64,000 nucleotides of DNA from Arsukibacterium sp. (GCF_018402695.1 NZ_JAGYIM010000011.1:302752-366751); one strand, 5' to 3'; shown: positions 46,363 through 55,969, counted from the first letter of the stretch. The notes: generated by a model from the sequence alone, not told the origin. Program-made: numbers and translations.

Positions 46363-47829
46363 ATGACAAATCTCAGTAATCAGACTCTTGCGAGTCTAAA
46401 CGGCAAGCTGCCAATACCCGGCTATAGGCTGGCAGAGCAACAGCCACAAATTGGCATAGTCCATATTGGCCCCGGCGCCTTTTTCCGTGGCCATCAGGCC
46501 TGGTATACCGAACAGGCCCTGCAATTTGGCGGCGACTGGGCCATTAGTGCCGTGTCAATGCGATCCCCGGATGTCAGCCAGGCGTTAAGCCCGCAAGATG
46601 GCCTTTATACCCTGGCCGTGCTCGATGCTGAGCAAAGCTATCAGGTGATTGGTTCCGTTGCAGAAATACTAGTTGCCAGCGAACAATATCAGCAAGTACA
46701 GGCCCGCTTAACGGCCGGCAGCACCAAGTACGTGACGTTAACCATTACCGAAAAAGGCTACTGCCTGAACAATGCCGGTAAGCTGGATTTAAAGCACCCG
46801 CAAATTCAGCAGGATCTAGCCGGCACTTCGCAGCCCATTACTGCTGTCGGCATGTTATTCAGTGCGCTGGCCGCACGTTATCAGGCCAATATCGCGCCCT
46901 TTTGCGTGATTAGCTGTGACAACCTGACTGATAATGGCCACAAACTGCGCGCGGCCATTATTGCTTATGCTGAGCAGAAAGACGCTACGGTCGCCAACTG
47001 GCTGGCCCAGCAACTTATTTGCCCCTGTACTATGGTCGACAGTATTACCCCGGCTACCGATGATGTACTTAAAACTCAGGTAGCCGAGCTGCTGGGTTTG
47101 CAGGACAACTGGCCGATCAAGCGCGAAGCCTTTGTGCAGTGGGTAATTGAAGATATTCTGCCGGCCGACCGCCCGGCATGGCAGCAAGCCGGGGTTATTT
47201 ATGCCCAGGATGTCAGCGCCTTTGAAAAAGCCAAACTGCGGCTGTTAAATGCGCCGCACTCCACCCTGGCCTATGTTGGTAGCCTGCTCGGTTATGAAAC
47301 CGTGTATGACGCTATGCAGGACAAGCAACTGGTCAGTTTTATCGAGCAAATGATTAACGATGAGCTGCTACCGTCGTTTAAAGCACCTGCTGAGCTGGAT
47401 GTTAAGCAATACAGCCAGGATATTCTGGCCCGTTTTCGTAACCCGGCCATTCGCCATCTGCTGGCACAAATTGCCTGGGATGGCTCGCAAAAGCTGCCAA
47501 TGCGGGTATTGCCTGCCATTAGCGACAACCTGGCCCAAGGCCAGCCCATCGCCAAACTGGCCTATGCCATTGCTGCCTGGTGCCGCTTTATTGTTAAGCG
47601 TTATCACGATAACGAGAAGCTGGTCGACCCTTTGGCCGAGCCGTTACTGGCCGTTGCCGCCCAATGCAGCGGTAAAGCGCAGATTGACGTGCCGTTATTT
47701 CTGGCCGTCGATGCCGTGTTCCCGCCCGAACTTAGCCTAAACTCCGAATTTCAACAGGCAGTCGTTGCCGCCTATCAACAAATTGTTACCCGCCAGGCGC
47801 TGCCGGCGGCCGCTGCAGGAGCACGTTAA
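46363..47829 (+). CDS. uxuB: UxuB-like mannitol dehydrogenase family oxidoreductase (fructuronate/tagaturonate reductase)
   Basis: A 488-residue long-chain dehydrogenase with GIVHIGPGAFFRGHQAWYTEQAL, SMRSPDVSQALSPQDGLYTL, and the active-site region KLRLLNAPHSTLAYVGSLLGYETV (Lys and His). The pattern is that of UxuB and mannitol dehydrogenase, not of E. coli UxaB, which starts with a different IIQFGEGNFLR motif. Since uxaA is present and no mannonate dehydratase is seen, it may reduce tagaturonate here. It overlaps eda by one base (TAATG). Confidence 0.85.
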   Translation: MTNLSNQTLASLNGKLPIPGYRLAEQQPQIGIVHIGPGAFFRGHQAWYTEQALQFGGDWAISAVSMRSPDVSQALSPQDGLYTLAVLDAEQSYQVIGSVAEILVASEQYQQVQARLTAGSTKYVTLTITEKGYCLNNAGKLDLKHPQIQQDLAGTSQPITAVGMLFSALAARYQANIAPFCVISCDNLTDNGHKLRAAIIAYAEQKDATVANWLAQQLICPCTMVDSITPATDDVLKTQVAELLGLQDNWPIKREAFVQWVIEDILPADRPAWQQAGVIYAQDVSAFEKAKLRLLNAPHSTLAYVGSLLGYETVYDAMQDKQLVSFIEQMINDELLPSFKAPAELDVKQYSQDILARFRNPAIRHLLAQIAWDGSQKLPMRVLPAISDNLAQGQPIAKLAYAIAAWCRFIVKRYHDNEKLVDPLAEPLLAVAAQCSGKAQIDVPLFLAVDAVFPPELSLNSEFQQAVVAAYQQIVTRQALPAAAAGAR

Positions 47830-48503
47830 TGTCAGCTTTACCCCCATCTTTATCGTTGCCTGCTTTGCTGTCAGGTGTTGTCAAAGGCCCGGCCTTACTG
47901 CCAATTATTCAGGCTGATACCCCGGCAGAAGCGGTAAAAATTGCCAAAGCCCTGAGTGCTGGTGGTATTGGCTCGGTGGAAGTGGTGCTGCGCACCCGCG
48001 AGGCGCTGGCAGGCATTACCGCTATCCGCAAGGCATTACCTGAATTACTGGTAGGTGCCGGTACTATTTTATCCGCAAGCGACGCCACCGCTGCCAAAAA
48101 CGCCGGTGCCCAGTTTCTGGTTAGTCCGGCCAGTACGCCAAAACTGCTGGAAGCGATGATCGACTGCGGCCTGCCATTTGCGCCAGGCGTCGCTACCCCC
48201 TCAGAAATTGCCATGGCGTTCGAGTATGGCCTGACCGAAGTGAAGTTTTTCCCGGCACATTTGTCTGGCGGCATCGACATGCTAAAGGCGCTGAGCAGTA
48301 TTTTTCAGCAAGTACGGTTTTGTCCCACAGGCGGTATTGGCCAGCATAATCTGGCGGATTTTCTGGCGCTGCCGAATGTGTTTGTGGCAGGTGGTTCCTG
48401 GTTAACCCCAGCTGCTATGGTTAAAGCCGGGCAGTGGCAGCAAATAAGCCAGCTGGCGGCACAGGCCACCGCTATTGCCAATAAACTTAAAGCAGCCGCC
48501 TGA
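47829..48503 (+). CDS. eda: KDPG aldolase (2-dehydro-3-deoxyphosphogluconate aldolase)
   Basis: A 224-residue class I aldolase with catalytic E51 and R55 (VEVVLRT), Schiff-base lysine K139 (EVKFFPAH) and phosphate-binding CPTGGI and GGSWL. It splits KDPG to pyruvate and glyceraldehyde-3-phosphate. His follows Ala where E. coli has Glu (FPAE). It is placed between the reductase and kdgK in a tight operon. Confidence 0.94.
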   Translation: MSALPPSLSLPALLSGVVKGPALLPIIQADTPAEAVKIAKALSAGGIGSVEVVLRTREALAGITAIRKALPELLVGAGTILSASDATAAKNAGAQFLVSPASTPKLLEAMIDCGLPFAPGVATPSEIAMAFEYGLTEVKFFPAHLSGGIDMLKALSSIFQQVRFCPTGGIGQHNLADFLALPNVFVAGGSWLTPAAMVKAGQWQQISQLAAQATAIANKLKAAA

Positions 48504-48513
48504 GGAGCATCGA

Positions 48514-49470
48514 ATGAGTAAACGTATCGTGATTATGGGCGAGTGTATGGTCGAGCTGTTTCAGCTGGTCGACAACGTCTATCACCAGAATTTTGCCGGC
48601 GATGTGTTTAATACCGCGGTCTATTTAAAGCGGACCTGCGAAGTACCGTTAGATGTGCAGTTTTTCACGGCAGTCGGCACTGACCGGATCAGCGACAAAC
48701 TGGTAAGGGCGGTAGAGCGCGAGAAGATTGATACCAAACTGATGCTGCGCAGTAAAACCGCCCGCCCTGGCCTGTATATGATTAATACCGACGCCTTTGG
48801 CGAGCGCAGTTTTGTCTACTGGCGCGACAGCTCAGCGGCGAAGCAGGTGGTGCAATGCTTTATGGCGCAAAGTAATTACGACGCGCTGAAGGGCTGCGAT
48901 ATGTTTTATTTTTCAGGCATTACCCTGGCGATTTTATCGGATGCCGACCGCACTACCTTATTTACGCTGATAGAGCAGCTAAAGCAGGATGGCAGCCAGA
49001 TTGTATTTGACCCTAACTACCGGCCTGCGCTATGGCCCAACGCCGATACTGCCAAAGCGGCTATTTTACAGGCGTACCGGTTGGCCGACATGGCATTGCC
49101 GGGGCTGGATGATCATAAAGTGCTGTTTGATGCCGAGCGTACCGATCAGGTGGTTGAGCATTTAACCGAGCTGGGTGTGGCGGAAATCATTGTTAAAGAC
49201 GGCAAAAACGGCATTAACGGCCGCTTTGAACAAGAGTGTTTTAGCGCCATGGCCTACCCGGTGAAAAAAGTGGTGGATACTACCGCTGCGGGCGATTCCT
49301 TTAACGGTGGCTATTTAGCGGCACGGTTAGGCGGCATAGCGCCCCAGCAGGCGGTGAAGTTTGCCGCCCGCCTGGCCGGTTTTGTGGTTGAGCATACTGG
49401 CGCCATTGTCAGCAAAGAACACTTTAATGGCTTCTGGGCCAAGCACCGGCCATCAAGCTTTGTGAAATAA
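48514..49470 (+). CDS. kdgK: 2-dehydro-3-deoxygluconokinase KdgK
   Basis: A 318-residue PfkB-family sugar kinase: N-terminal IVIMGECMVELF, FAGDVFNTAVYLKR, and the C-terminal ATP/active-site signature DTTAAGDSFNGGYLAARLGG, with the catalytic Asp. The ATG at 48514 has GAGGAGC before it. It phosphorylates KDG, the meeting point of the KduI/KduD and UxaC/UxaA routes. Confidence 0.94.
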   Translation: MSKRIVIMGECMVELFQLVDNVYHQNFAGDVFNTAVYLKRTCEVPLDVQFFTAVGTDRISDKLVRAVEREKIDTKLMLRSKTARPGLYMINTDAFGERSFVYWRDSSAAKQVVQCFMAQSNYDALKGCDMFYFSGITLAILSDADRTTLFTLIEQLKQDGSQIVFDPNYRPALWPNADTAKAAILQAYRLADMALPGLDDHKVLFDAERTDQVVEHLTELGVAEIIVKDGKNGINGRFEQECFSAMAYPVKKVVDTTAAGDSFNGGYLAARLGGIAPQQAVKFAARLAGFVVEHTGAIVSKEHFNGFWAKHRPSSFVK

Positions 49471-49545
49471 CTGTAAGTTACGGTGGCTTTGTTACGAACC
49501 GATTCTCCCTTTGGTGGTAACGCCAGGATGACAACGTCAAAAGCA

Positions 49546-49634
49546 GGTTGGAACCCCGAAGCGCACAGCCACAGAGTGTCTGAGTGAGCGAAAGCGAGCG
49601 AGTTGCTGTGGCGAGCACATCGGGTGTTGCAACC
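49546..49634. repeat. Long imperfect inverted repeat in the kdgK-aldehyde dehydrogenase gap
   Basis: Arms of 29 bases: GGTTGGAACCCCGAAGCGC... ending GCCACAG (49546-49574), pairing with CTGTGGCGAGCACATCGGG... ending GCAACC (49606-49634). The loop contains GAGCGAAAGCGAGCGAG. A smaller hairpin, TCCGGC-GAAAA-GCCGGA, follows at 49660-49676. The rest of the 268-base gap is non-coding. Confidence 0.75.
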
Positions 49635-49738
49635 GGGAAAAGATAACAAACAAACAAGATCCGGCGAAAAGCCGGACAAGCGACACATCTGACCCTGACT
49701 AACAACCAAGGCAATTTTATTGTTAGAAGGAGCAAAGC

Positions 49739-51352
49739 ATGAGTTTAGCAACACTGTTTCCGCAAGCGGCCGACATTCCGGCAGAGTTTGCCCACAACGC
49801 CCTGATCACCCAGCGCGAATACCTTATTAATGGCGAACTGTTAAGCTGGGCAGGTGAGCTAAGCCCGGTGCTTAGCCCGGTGCATATTCGCGATGGCGAC
49901 AGCCTGACCCAGGTACTACTGGGCCACACGCCACTACTGGACGAACAGGCCGCCTTAGCTGCGTTGGATTCGGCGGTTAAAGCCTACAACTTAGGCCGTG
50001 GCGCCTGGCCCAGCATGCCCGTGCTGGAGCGGATCCAGCATGTTGAAAAATTTCTGGGTTTAATGCAGTTGCAGCGCGACGAAGTGGTACGCCTGCTGAT
50101 GTGGGAAATTGGCAAACCTTATGCTGATGCCGCCAAAGAATTTGACCGCACCTGTGATTATATTCTCGACACCATTGCCGCCTTAAAACAGCAGGACCGT
50201 GATGCCAGCCACTTCATTATTGAACAAGGTTCACTTGGCAAAATTCGCCGGGTGCCGGTTGGCGTGGCGCTGTGTATGGGGCCATTTAACTACCCGTTAA
50301 ACGAAACCTTCACCACCCTTATTCCGGCGCTGATCATGGGCAACACCGTGATCTTTAAACCCGCCAAATATGGCGTACTGCTTATTCAGCCATTGTTGCA
50401 GGCTTTTTTACAAAGCTTTCCGGCCGGGGTAATTAATATTATTTATGGCCGTGGCCGCGAAACCGTTGGCGCGCTTATGGCCAGTGGCAAAATCGATGTA
50501 TTTGCCTTTATCGGTACCAACAAAGGCGCCAGCGATTTAAAACGGATGCATCCCAAACCACATCGGCTTAGGGCAGTTCTGGGGCTGGATGCGAAAAACC
50601 CAGCCATTGTGCTGGCCGATGCCGATCTGAACCGCACCATTAAAGAATGTGTCGCCGGCAGCTTGTCGTTTAATGGCCAGCGCTGCACGGCGCTAAAAAT
50701 TCTGTTTGTGAAGCGGACCATTGCCGATGAGTTTGTCAGCAAATTAACCGCGGCAGTCACTGCGCTAACCGCCGGTATGCCTTGGCAAGCCGGGGTGACC
50801 ATTACACCGCTGCCTGAACCCGGTAAAACCGGCTTTTTAACCGAATTGTTAGAGGATGCGTTGAGTAAAGGCGCCAAACTGCAAAACCCGGGCGGTGGCA
50901 GCAGTTTGGCGTCGTTCTTTCAGCCAGCCGTGCTGTATCCGGTCAGTAGCGATATGCGCTTATACTCTGAAGAGCAATTCGGGCCGCTGGTGCCGGTAGT
51001 GCCCTTTGATGATATCAGCGAAGTAATCGATTATGTGGTGAACTCCAACTTTGGCCAGCAGCTGAGCATTTTTGGTCAGGACCCACAACAAGTAGGCGAG
51101 CTGTTGGATATTTTTGCTAATCAGGTTGGCCGCATTAATATCAACAGCCAGTGCCAGCGTGGGCCTGACAGCTTTCCGTTTAACGGTCGCAAAGACTCAG
51201 CTGAAGGCACCTTGTCGGTGGTCGATGCGCTGCGCCAGTTCTCCACGCCAACCCTGGTAGCAGCTAAGTATCAGGATGGTGATGTCGATTTTGTCAAACA
51301 AATGGTCAAAGCCCGCAGCTCGAACTTTTTAGCGACGGACTTTTTATTCTGA
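49739..51352 (+). CDS. GapN-like NADP-dependent aldehyde (glyceraldehyde-3-phosphate) dehydrogenase
   Basis: A 537-residue aldehyde dehydrogenase fold: RVPVGVALCMGPFNYPLNETFTTLIPALIMGNTVIFKPAK, and SFNGQRCTALK with catalytic C316. The place of the general-base Glu (34 residues before the Cys in the family, LELGGK) reads LGLDAK, so Glu is Gly282. The C-terminal end is RININSQCQRGPDSFPFNGRKDSAEG. Such genes accompany kdgK and eda and are annotated as non-phosphorylating glyceraldehyde-3-phosphate dehydrogenases. The substrate is an inference. The start has AGAAGGAG before it. Confidence 0.8.
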   Translation: MSLATLFPQAADIPAEFAHNALITQREYLINGELLSWAGELSPVLSPVHIRDGDSLTQVLLGHTPLLDEQAALAALDSAVKAYNLGRGAWPSMPVLERIQHVEKFLGLMQLQRDEVVRLLMWEIGKPYADAAKEFDRTCDYILDTIAALKQQDRDASHFIIEQGSLGKIRRVPVGVALCMGPFNYPLNETFTTLIPALIMGNTVIFKPAKYGVLLIQPLLQAFLQSFPAGVINIIYGRGRETVGALMASGKIDVFAFIGTNKGASDLKRMHPKPHRLRAVLGLDAKNPAIVLADADLNRTIKECVAGSLSFNGQRCTALKILFVKRTIADEFVSKLTAAVTALTAGMPWQAGVTITPLPEPGKTGFLTELLEDALSKGAKLQNPGGGSSLASFFQPAVLYPVSSDMRLYSEEQFGPLVPVVPFDDISEVIDYVVNSNFGQQLSIFGQDPQQVGELLDIFANQVGRININSQCQRGPDSFPFNGRKDSAEGTLSVVDALRQFSTPTLVAAKYQDGDVDFVKQMVKARSSNFLATDFLF

Positions 51353-51437
51353 TTTTTAAGTGAAGCGGGCTATGCCTTGTCAGTGAAGGCATAGCCAAAA
51401 CAGCTAAAACCTGTTATCAAATAGGCTAGGTGTAGTT

Positions 51438-54203
51438 TTGAGACGTTTTGCTGTGGCACTACCTGTTACATTCCAACAAGCCGTTAAACAGTTTATTCCT
51501 GCTGAGCGCTACTTTGACGATCCTATCGCTACGCTAGCGTATGGTACAGATGCCAGCTTTTATCGTCTGTTACCCAAACTGGTGCTCAGGGTAGAATCTG
51601 AAGCGGAAGTAGTGGCACTGTTAAAACTGGCGAATCAGCATAAAGTAGCCATAACCTTTCGGGCGGCAGGTACCAGTTTATCCGGCCAGGCGGTAACCGA
51701 CTCCGTGCTGCTGGTGCTGGGTGAAAACTGGCAGCAACGCGAGGTGCGGGGCTTAGGTGAGCAAATCCGCTTGCAGCCCGGGGTCATTGGCGCCGCGGCC
51801 AACAGTGTGCTGAGCAAGTTTCAGCGTAAAATCGGCCCGGATCCGGCGTCAATCAACAGTTGTAAAATAGGCGGTATTGTTGCCAATAATGCCAGTGGGA
51901 TGTGCTGCGGCACTGCCCATAATAGCTTTAACACCCTGGCGGCGATGCGCCTGGTGTTATTTGATGGCACCGTGCTGGATACCGAAGATAGCACCAGTGT
52001 CGAGGCGTTTAAACAGAGCCACGCAGAGTTGCTGACTGAGTTGTCGACACTTGCAGAGCAAACCCGCGCCGACGAAGCGCTGTGCGCCAAAATTCGCCAT
52101 AAATACCGCTTAAAAAACACCACTGGTTTTTCGCTGAATGCCTTAACGGAATTTACCGATCCTATCGATATTTTGACCCATTTAATGGTGGGCTCAGAGG
52201 GCTGTCTGGGCTTTATCAGTGCCATTACCTATAACACCGTGCCTGAGTATCCGCATCGGGCCAGTGGTTTACTGGTTTTTCCTGATGTTGCCAGCTGCTG
52301 CCAGGCGGTAACGGTATTAAAATCACTGGCAGTGTCGGCGGTGGAGCTACTGGACCGGCGCAGTTTACGCTCAGTGGAGCATAAAGCCGGTATGCCAGCA
52401 TGGGTAAAGCAGGTTTCAGTCAATGCCTGTGCGTTGCTGATTGAAAGCACCGCTGCCACCGCCCAGGCTTTGCAGCGGCAGCTGTTAGAGTTACGAGCTG
52501 TCGTGCAGGGCTTTGAGCTTGAGCAGCAGGTCGATTTCAGTACTGATCCGACCGTTTATAACCAGCTTTGGGCCATTCGCAAGGGCACCTTTCCGGCGGT
52601 GGGTGCCGTGCGTGAAACCGGCACCACGGTGATTATTGAAGATGTGACCTTTCCACTACCGCAATTGGCCGCCGGGGTTGCCAGGCTGCAGCAATTATTT
52701 GTTAAATATGGTTATGACGAAGCCATTATTTTTGGGCATGCCTTAGAGGGCAACCTGCACTTTGTGTTTACCCAGGGTTTTGACGACCCGGCAGAGGTTA
52801 AGCGTTACGACAACTTTATGCAGGAGGTGACGCAACTGGTGGCGGCGGAATTCGGTGGTTCGCTGAAAGCCGAGCATGGTACCGGTCGCAATATGGCACC
52901 CTTTGTTGAGCTGGAATGGGGAAAGGATGCTTATCAGTTGATGTGGCGCCTGAAGAAGCTGCTGGACCCGCAGCATATTCTAAACCCTGATGTGGTGCTT
53001 AGCCAAAACCCGCAGCTGCATTTGCAAAACTTAAAACCGCTGCCGGCAACGAATCCGTTGGTTGATAAATGCATTGAATGCGGCTTTTGCGAGCCGGTAT
53101 GCCCGTCGCGCAATTTAACTCTGACCCCACGCCAGCGCATTGTTACCCAGCGTGAAATGTCGCGGTTAGCGCGCAGTGGTGACGATCCGAAACGGCTTAA
53201 GGCGTTAACCAAAAGCTATCAGTATGCAGGCAATGATACTTGTGCGGCCTGTGGTATGTGCAGTACCGCTTGTCCGGTGGGCATTAATACCGGCGATTTA
53301 ACCCGGGCGCTTCGTGCTGATAACAACCGGCGCTGGCAGGGTGTGGCGGCTTTTATGGCACGCCATTTTGCTGCTTTTAGCGCCATGGTGCGTGTCGGCC
53401 TGCTGGCGGGGCAGAGCCTTGCTAAGGTATTACCCGGCTGGTATAGCGCCATGCCCACCGCTAATCGCGCCAGATTGCCGACAGAACATCCTAGCCTAAA
53501 ACCTGTTATCTATCTGGCCAGTTGCAGCAGCCGGGTCATGGCGCCGCAGGCCAATAGTCAGGACAGCCGCAGCTTAATGCAGGTAAGTACCGACTTACTG
53601 GCCAAAGCCGGTTATCAGCTAATTGTGCCAACAGACATTGCCAGCCAGTGTTGTGGCATGCCGTTTCAATCCAAGGGCCAGTTTGCCGCGGCGGAACAGA
53701 AACAACGCGAGCTTAACCAATGGTTGCTGGTGAACAGTAATAATGGCCAGATCCCCATTTATTCCGACAGCAGCCCCTGTAGTTTAACCTTGCTGGGCAA
53801 GCTGGATCCACGTCTGACGATAATTGATAGCATCGATTTTCTGTATCAGCACGTATTACCAAAACTGAAAATAACCCCGCAGCCAGAGCCGGTGGCGTTG
53901 CATATTAGCTGTAGCGCCAGCCAGTTGGACCAGAGCGCAAAACTGCAGCAATTAACGGCCGCCTGCACTAAGCAGGTGGTGATACCCGAAGGGATCAGTT
54001 GTTGTGGCTTTGCCGGCGATAAAGGCTTTGTGTTGCCAGAGCTAAATGCCTCAGCGCTATCAAACTTAGCGGCGCAAGTAAGTATGTGCTCACGGGGGGT
54101 ATCGAGTAGCCGTACCTGCGAAATTGGTTTATCGCGCCACAGTGGAATTGAATATCAGCATTTAGTCTATTTACTGGATAAATGTGCAACTCAGGGCAAT
54201 TAA
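51438..54203 (+). CDS. FAD- and Fe-S-containing D-lactate dehydrogenase-like oxidoreductase
   Basis: 921 residues. The N-terminal FAD-linked oxidase domain (RAAGTSLSGQAVTD, GCLGFISAITYNTVPEYPHRASGLL, HALEGNLHFVF) is followed by two ferredoxin-type clusters (CIECGFCEPVCPS, CAACGMCSTACPVG). The last third has two CCG modules (SQCCGMPFQSKG, SCCGFAGDKGF). This is the membrane-associated, quinone-reducing 2-hydroxyacid dehydrogenase family; D-lactate is the usual substrate. The start is TTG 51438 with AGGTG seven bases before; GTG 51453 is the alternative. It may recover reducing power from sugar acid catabolism. Confidence 0.85.
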   Translation: MRRFAVALPVTFQQAVKQFIPAERYFDDPIATLAYGTDASFYRLLPKLVLRVESEAEVVALLKLANQHKVAITFRAAGTSLSGQAVTDSVLLVLGENWQQREVRGLGEQIRLQPGVIGAAANSVLSKFQRKIGPDPASINSCKIGGIVANNASGMCCGTAHNSFNTLAAMRLVLFDGTVLDTEDSTSVEAFKQSHAELLTELSTLAEQTRADEALCAKIRHKYRLKNTTGFSLNALTEFTDPIDILTHLMVGSEGCLGFISAITYNTVPEYPHRASGLLVFPDVASCCQAVTVLKSLAVSAVELLDRRSLRSVEHKAGMPAWVKQVSVNACALLIESTAATAQALQRQLLELRAVVQGFELEQQVDFSTDPTVYNQLWAIRKGTFPAVGAVRETGTTVIIEDVTFPLPQLAAGVARLQQLFVKYGYDEAIIFGHALEGNLHFVFTQGFDDPAEVKRYDNFMQEVTQLVAAEFGGSLKAEHGTGRNMAPFVELEWGKDAYQLMWRLKKLLDPQHILNPDVVLSQNPQLHLQNLKPLPATNPLVDKCIECGFCEPVCPSRNLTLTPRQRIVTQREMSRLARSGDDPKRLKALTKSYQYAGNDTCAACGMCSTACPVGINTGDLTRALRADNNRRWQGVAAFMARHFAAFSAMVRVGLLAGQSLAKVLPGWYSAMPTANRARLPTEHPSLKPVIYLASCSSRVMAPQANSQDSRSLMQVSTDLLAKAGYQLIVPTDIASQCCGMPFQSKGQFAAAEQKQRELNQWLLVNSNNGQIPIYSDSSPCSLTLLGKLDPRLTIIDSIDFLYQHVLPKLKITPQPEPVALHISCSASQLDQSAKLQQLTAACTKQVVIPEGISCCGFAGDKGFVLPELNASALSNLAAQVSMCSRGVSSSRTCEIGLSRHSGIEYQHLVYLLDKCATQGN

Positions 54204-54280
54204 AGCAGGTTGTGCAGTTTGACATCGGTTAACGACTGCGGAATATTGGCAGGCAATGAAATACTTAAAGGCAATACTTA

Positions 54281-55912
54281 ATGGACAGCAGTAAAGGTAA
54301 GCTTGATTTGTCAGCGGCTTTTGCTGCGTTGCGCCTGAGATTTGAACAAACCTTACCTGAGCGAGCGGCCAAATTGCAGGTTATATTGGATGTCGCTGAC
54401 ACTAAGGCTGCAGAGCTACTACCTTCAGTAATAAATGAAGCGCATAAGCTGGCCGGAGCCTGTGGGACTTTTGGTTTTGCAACACTGGGCAGCCTTGCCC
54501 GGCAGATTGAGCAGTTAGCTGTAGCTATTAAAGGGAAGAAGGCTGCGGAGCAGCTTTACTCGTTGTCACAGTTAAAACATCTGTTGCTCGAGTTCGACGT
54601 TGCAGTAAATGCTGCATTAGGTGCAGGACAGCCTAATCTAAACCAGCAACTTGCAACGGTAGCAGAAAACACCAGCATCTGGTTGTTGCTGGATAACCAG
54701 CAGTTAATTACCGAACTAACCAGCCAGTTAGAAGCTTTTGGTCATAAGGTTGAATTATTCCCGGATTTTGACAGTTGCTTAAGGCAATTGCAGCAAACTG
54801 CGCCAGCCGTGCTGTTTGCCGATGCAGAACTGGAACGTGGTGGCTCGTTATTTCAGCAAAAGCTGTTGTTAGAAACCCTGGTGAAAAGACATGCCCGCCT
54901 GTTGGTCTATTCAACTCTCGATAGCTTTGAGTTGCGGATCAAAGCGGCTGAATATCGTGCGGCTGCTTTTTTTATCTCGCCACTGAATATTCCTGATATG
55001 GTGACGTCAATTGGCGAAATGCTGGAAGACAGTGTCGGTAATACCGGCCGGGTTTTTATTGTCGAGGAGGATAAGCTGCTGGCCGAGCACTATGCGCTGG
55101 TTTTAAACAGTATGGGGATTACCACCCAGATTGGTAGCCGGATCCGCAATATTATTGACGAGCTAACCCGCTTTCAGCCCGATCTGATTTTAATGGATAT
55201 GTATCTGCCGGAGTTCTCCGGTGCTGAAGTGGCTGGCTTGATTAGACAATACAAGTCTCTGAAAAGGCTGCCCATCGTTTTTCTGTCATCTGAAACTAAT
55301 AAAACATTACAAATTAAGGCGATGGCGCAGGGGGCTGATGATTTTATTACCAAGCCCATTGACGATGTTCAGCTGGCTCAGGCGATTAAAGTGCGGTTGA
55401 CCCGCAGTTTGCAAATTAAAAATTTAATTGAGAAAGACAGCTTAACCTCGCTTATTAAACACAGTGCTATCAAAGAGGCAGCTGAACTTGAATATGAGCG
55501 CAGCGCACGGAGCGCTAAGCCCCTGAGTATAGTGATGCTGGATATCGATCACTTTAAAAAGGTCAATGATAATTACGGTCACGCGGTGGGTGATTTAGTA
55601 ATTACTTCACTGGCCACTTTGTTGCGCAAACGGATCCGTAAAACAGATAAGGCGGGGCGTTATGGTGGTGAAGAGTTTATGCTGGTGTTGCCAGAGTGCC
55701 CGCCAGATCAGGCGAGGTTGCTGGCTGAGGAATTATTAGCAGCTTTTGCTACTGTTCAGTTCAATGTAAATAACCTGCCTTTTTGCTGTACTTTTTCTGC
55801 CGGCGTCGCCTCAGTGCCCGCTACAGGTATCAGCAGTGCCGCCCAACTTCTCAGTGCAGCAGATGATGCTCTGTACCGGGCCAAACGCGCGGGTCGTAAT
55901 CAGATATGTTAA
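54281..55912 (+). CDS. Diguanylate cyclase with Hpt and two receiver domains
   Basis: 543 residues. Residues about 1-110 form an Hpt domain with phosphorylatable H55 (NEAHKLAGACGTFGF). About 125-255 is a receiver-like domain lacking a clear phospho-acceptor Asp in its acidic cluster. About 260-385 is a normal receiver (D306 in LILMDMYLPEFSG, Lys in ITKPIDD). The C-terminal GGDEF domain has GGEEF (462-466) and an intact inhibitory RxxD site (R453-D456). It would make cyclic di-GMP in response to a phosphorelay. It stands alone between the pectin locus and dnaK. Confidence 0.9.
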   Translation: MDSSKGKLDLSAAFAALRLRFEQTLPERAAKLQVILDVADTKAAELLPSVINEAHKLAGACGTFGFATLGSLARQIEQLAVAIKGKKAAEQLYSLSQLKHLLLEFDVAVNAALGAGQPNLNQQLATVAENTSIWLLLDNQQLITELTSQLEAFGHKVELFPDFDSCLRQLQQTAPAVLFADAELERGGSLFQQKLLLETLVKRHARLLVYSTLDSFELRIKAAEYRAAAFFISPLNIPDMVTSIGEMLEDSVGNTGRVFIVEEDKLLAEHYALVLNSMGITTQIGSRIRNIIDELTRFQPDLILMDMYLPEFSGAEVAGLIRQYKSLKRLPIVFLSSETNKTLQIKAMAQGADDFITKPIDDVQLAQAIKVRLTRSLQIKNLIEKDSLTSLIKHSAIKEAAELEYERSARSAKPLSIVMLDIDHFKKVNDNYGHAVGDLVITSLATLLRKRIRKTDKAGRYGGEEFMLVLPECPPDQARLLAEELLAAFATVQFNVNNLPFCCTFSAGVASVPATGISSAAQLLSAADDALYRAKRAGRNQIC

Positions 55913-55969
55913 AGATCTGAGCTGGCCCGGCCCACTTACTGTAATTTCTAAAATTTTTTAACGAATAAC

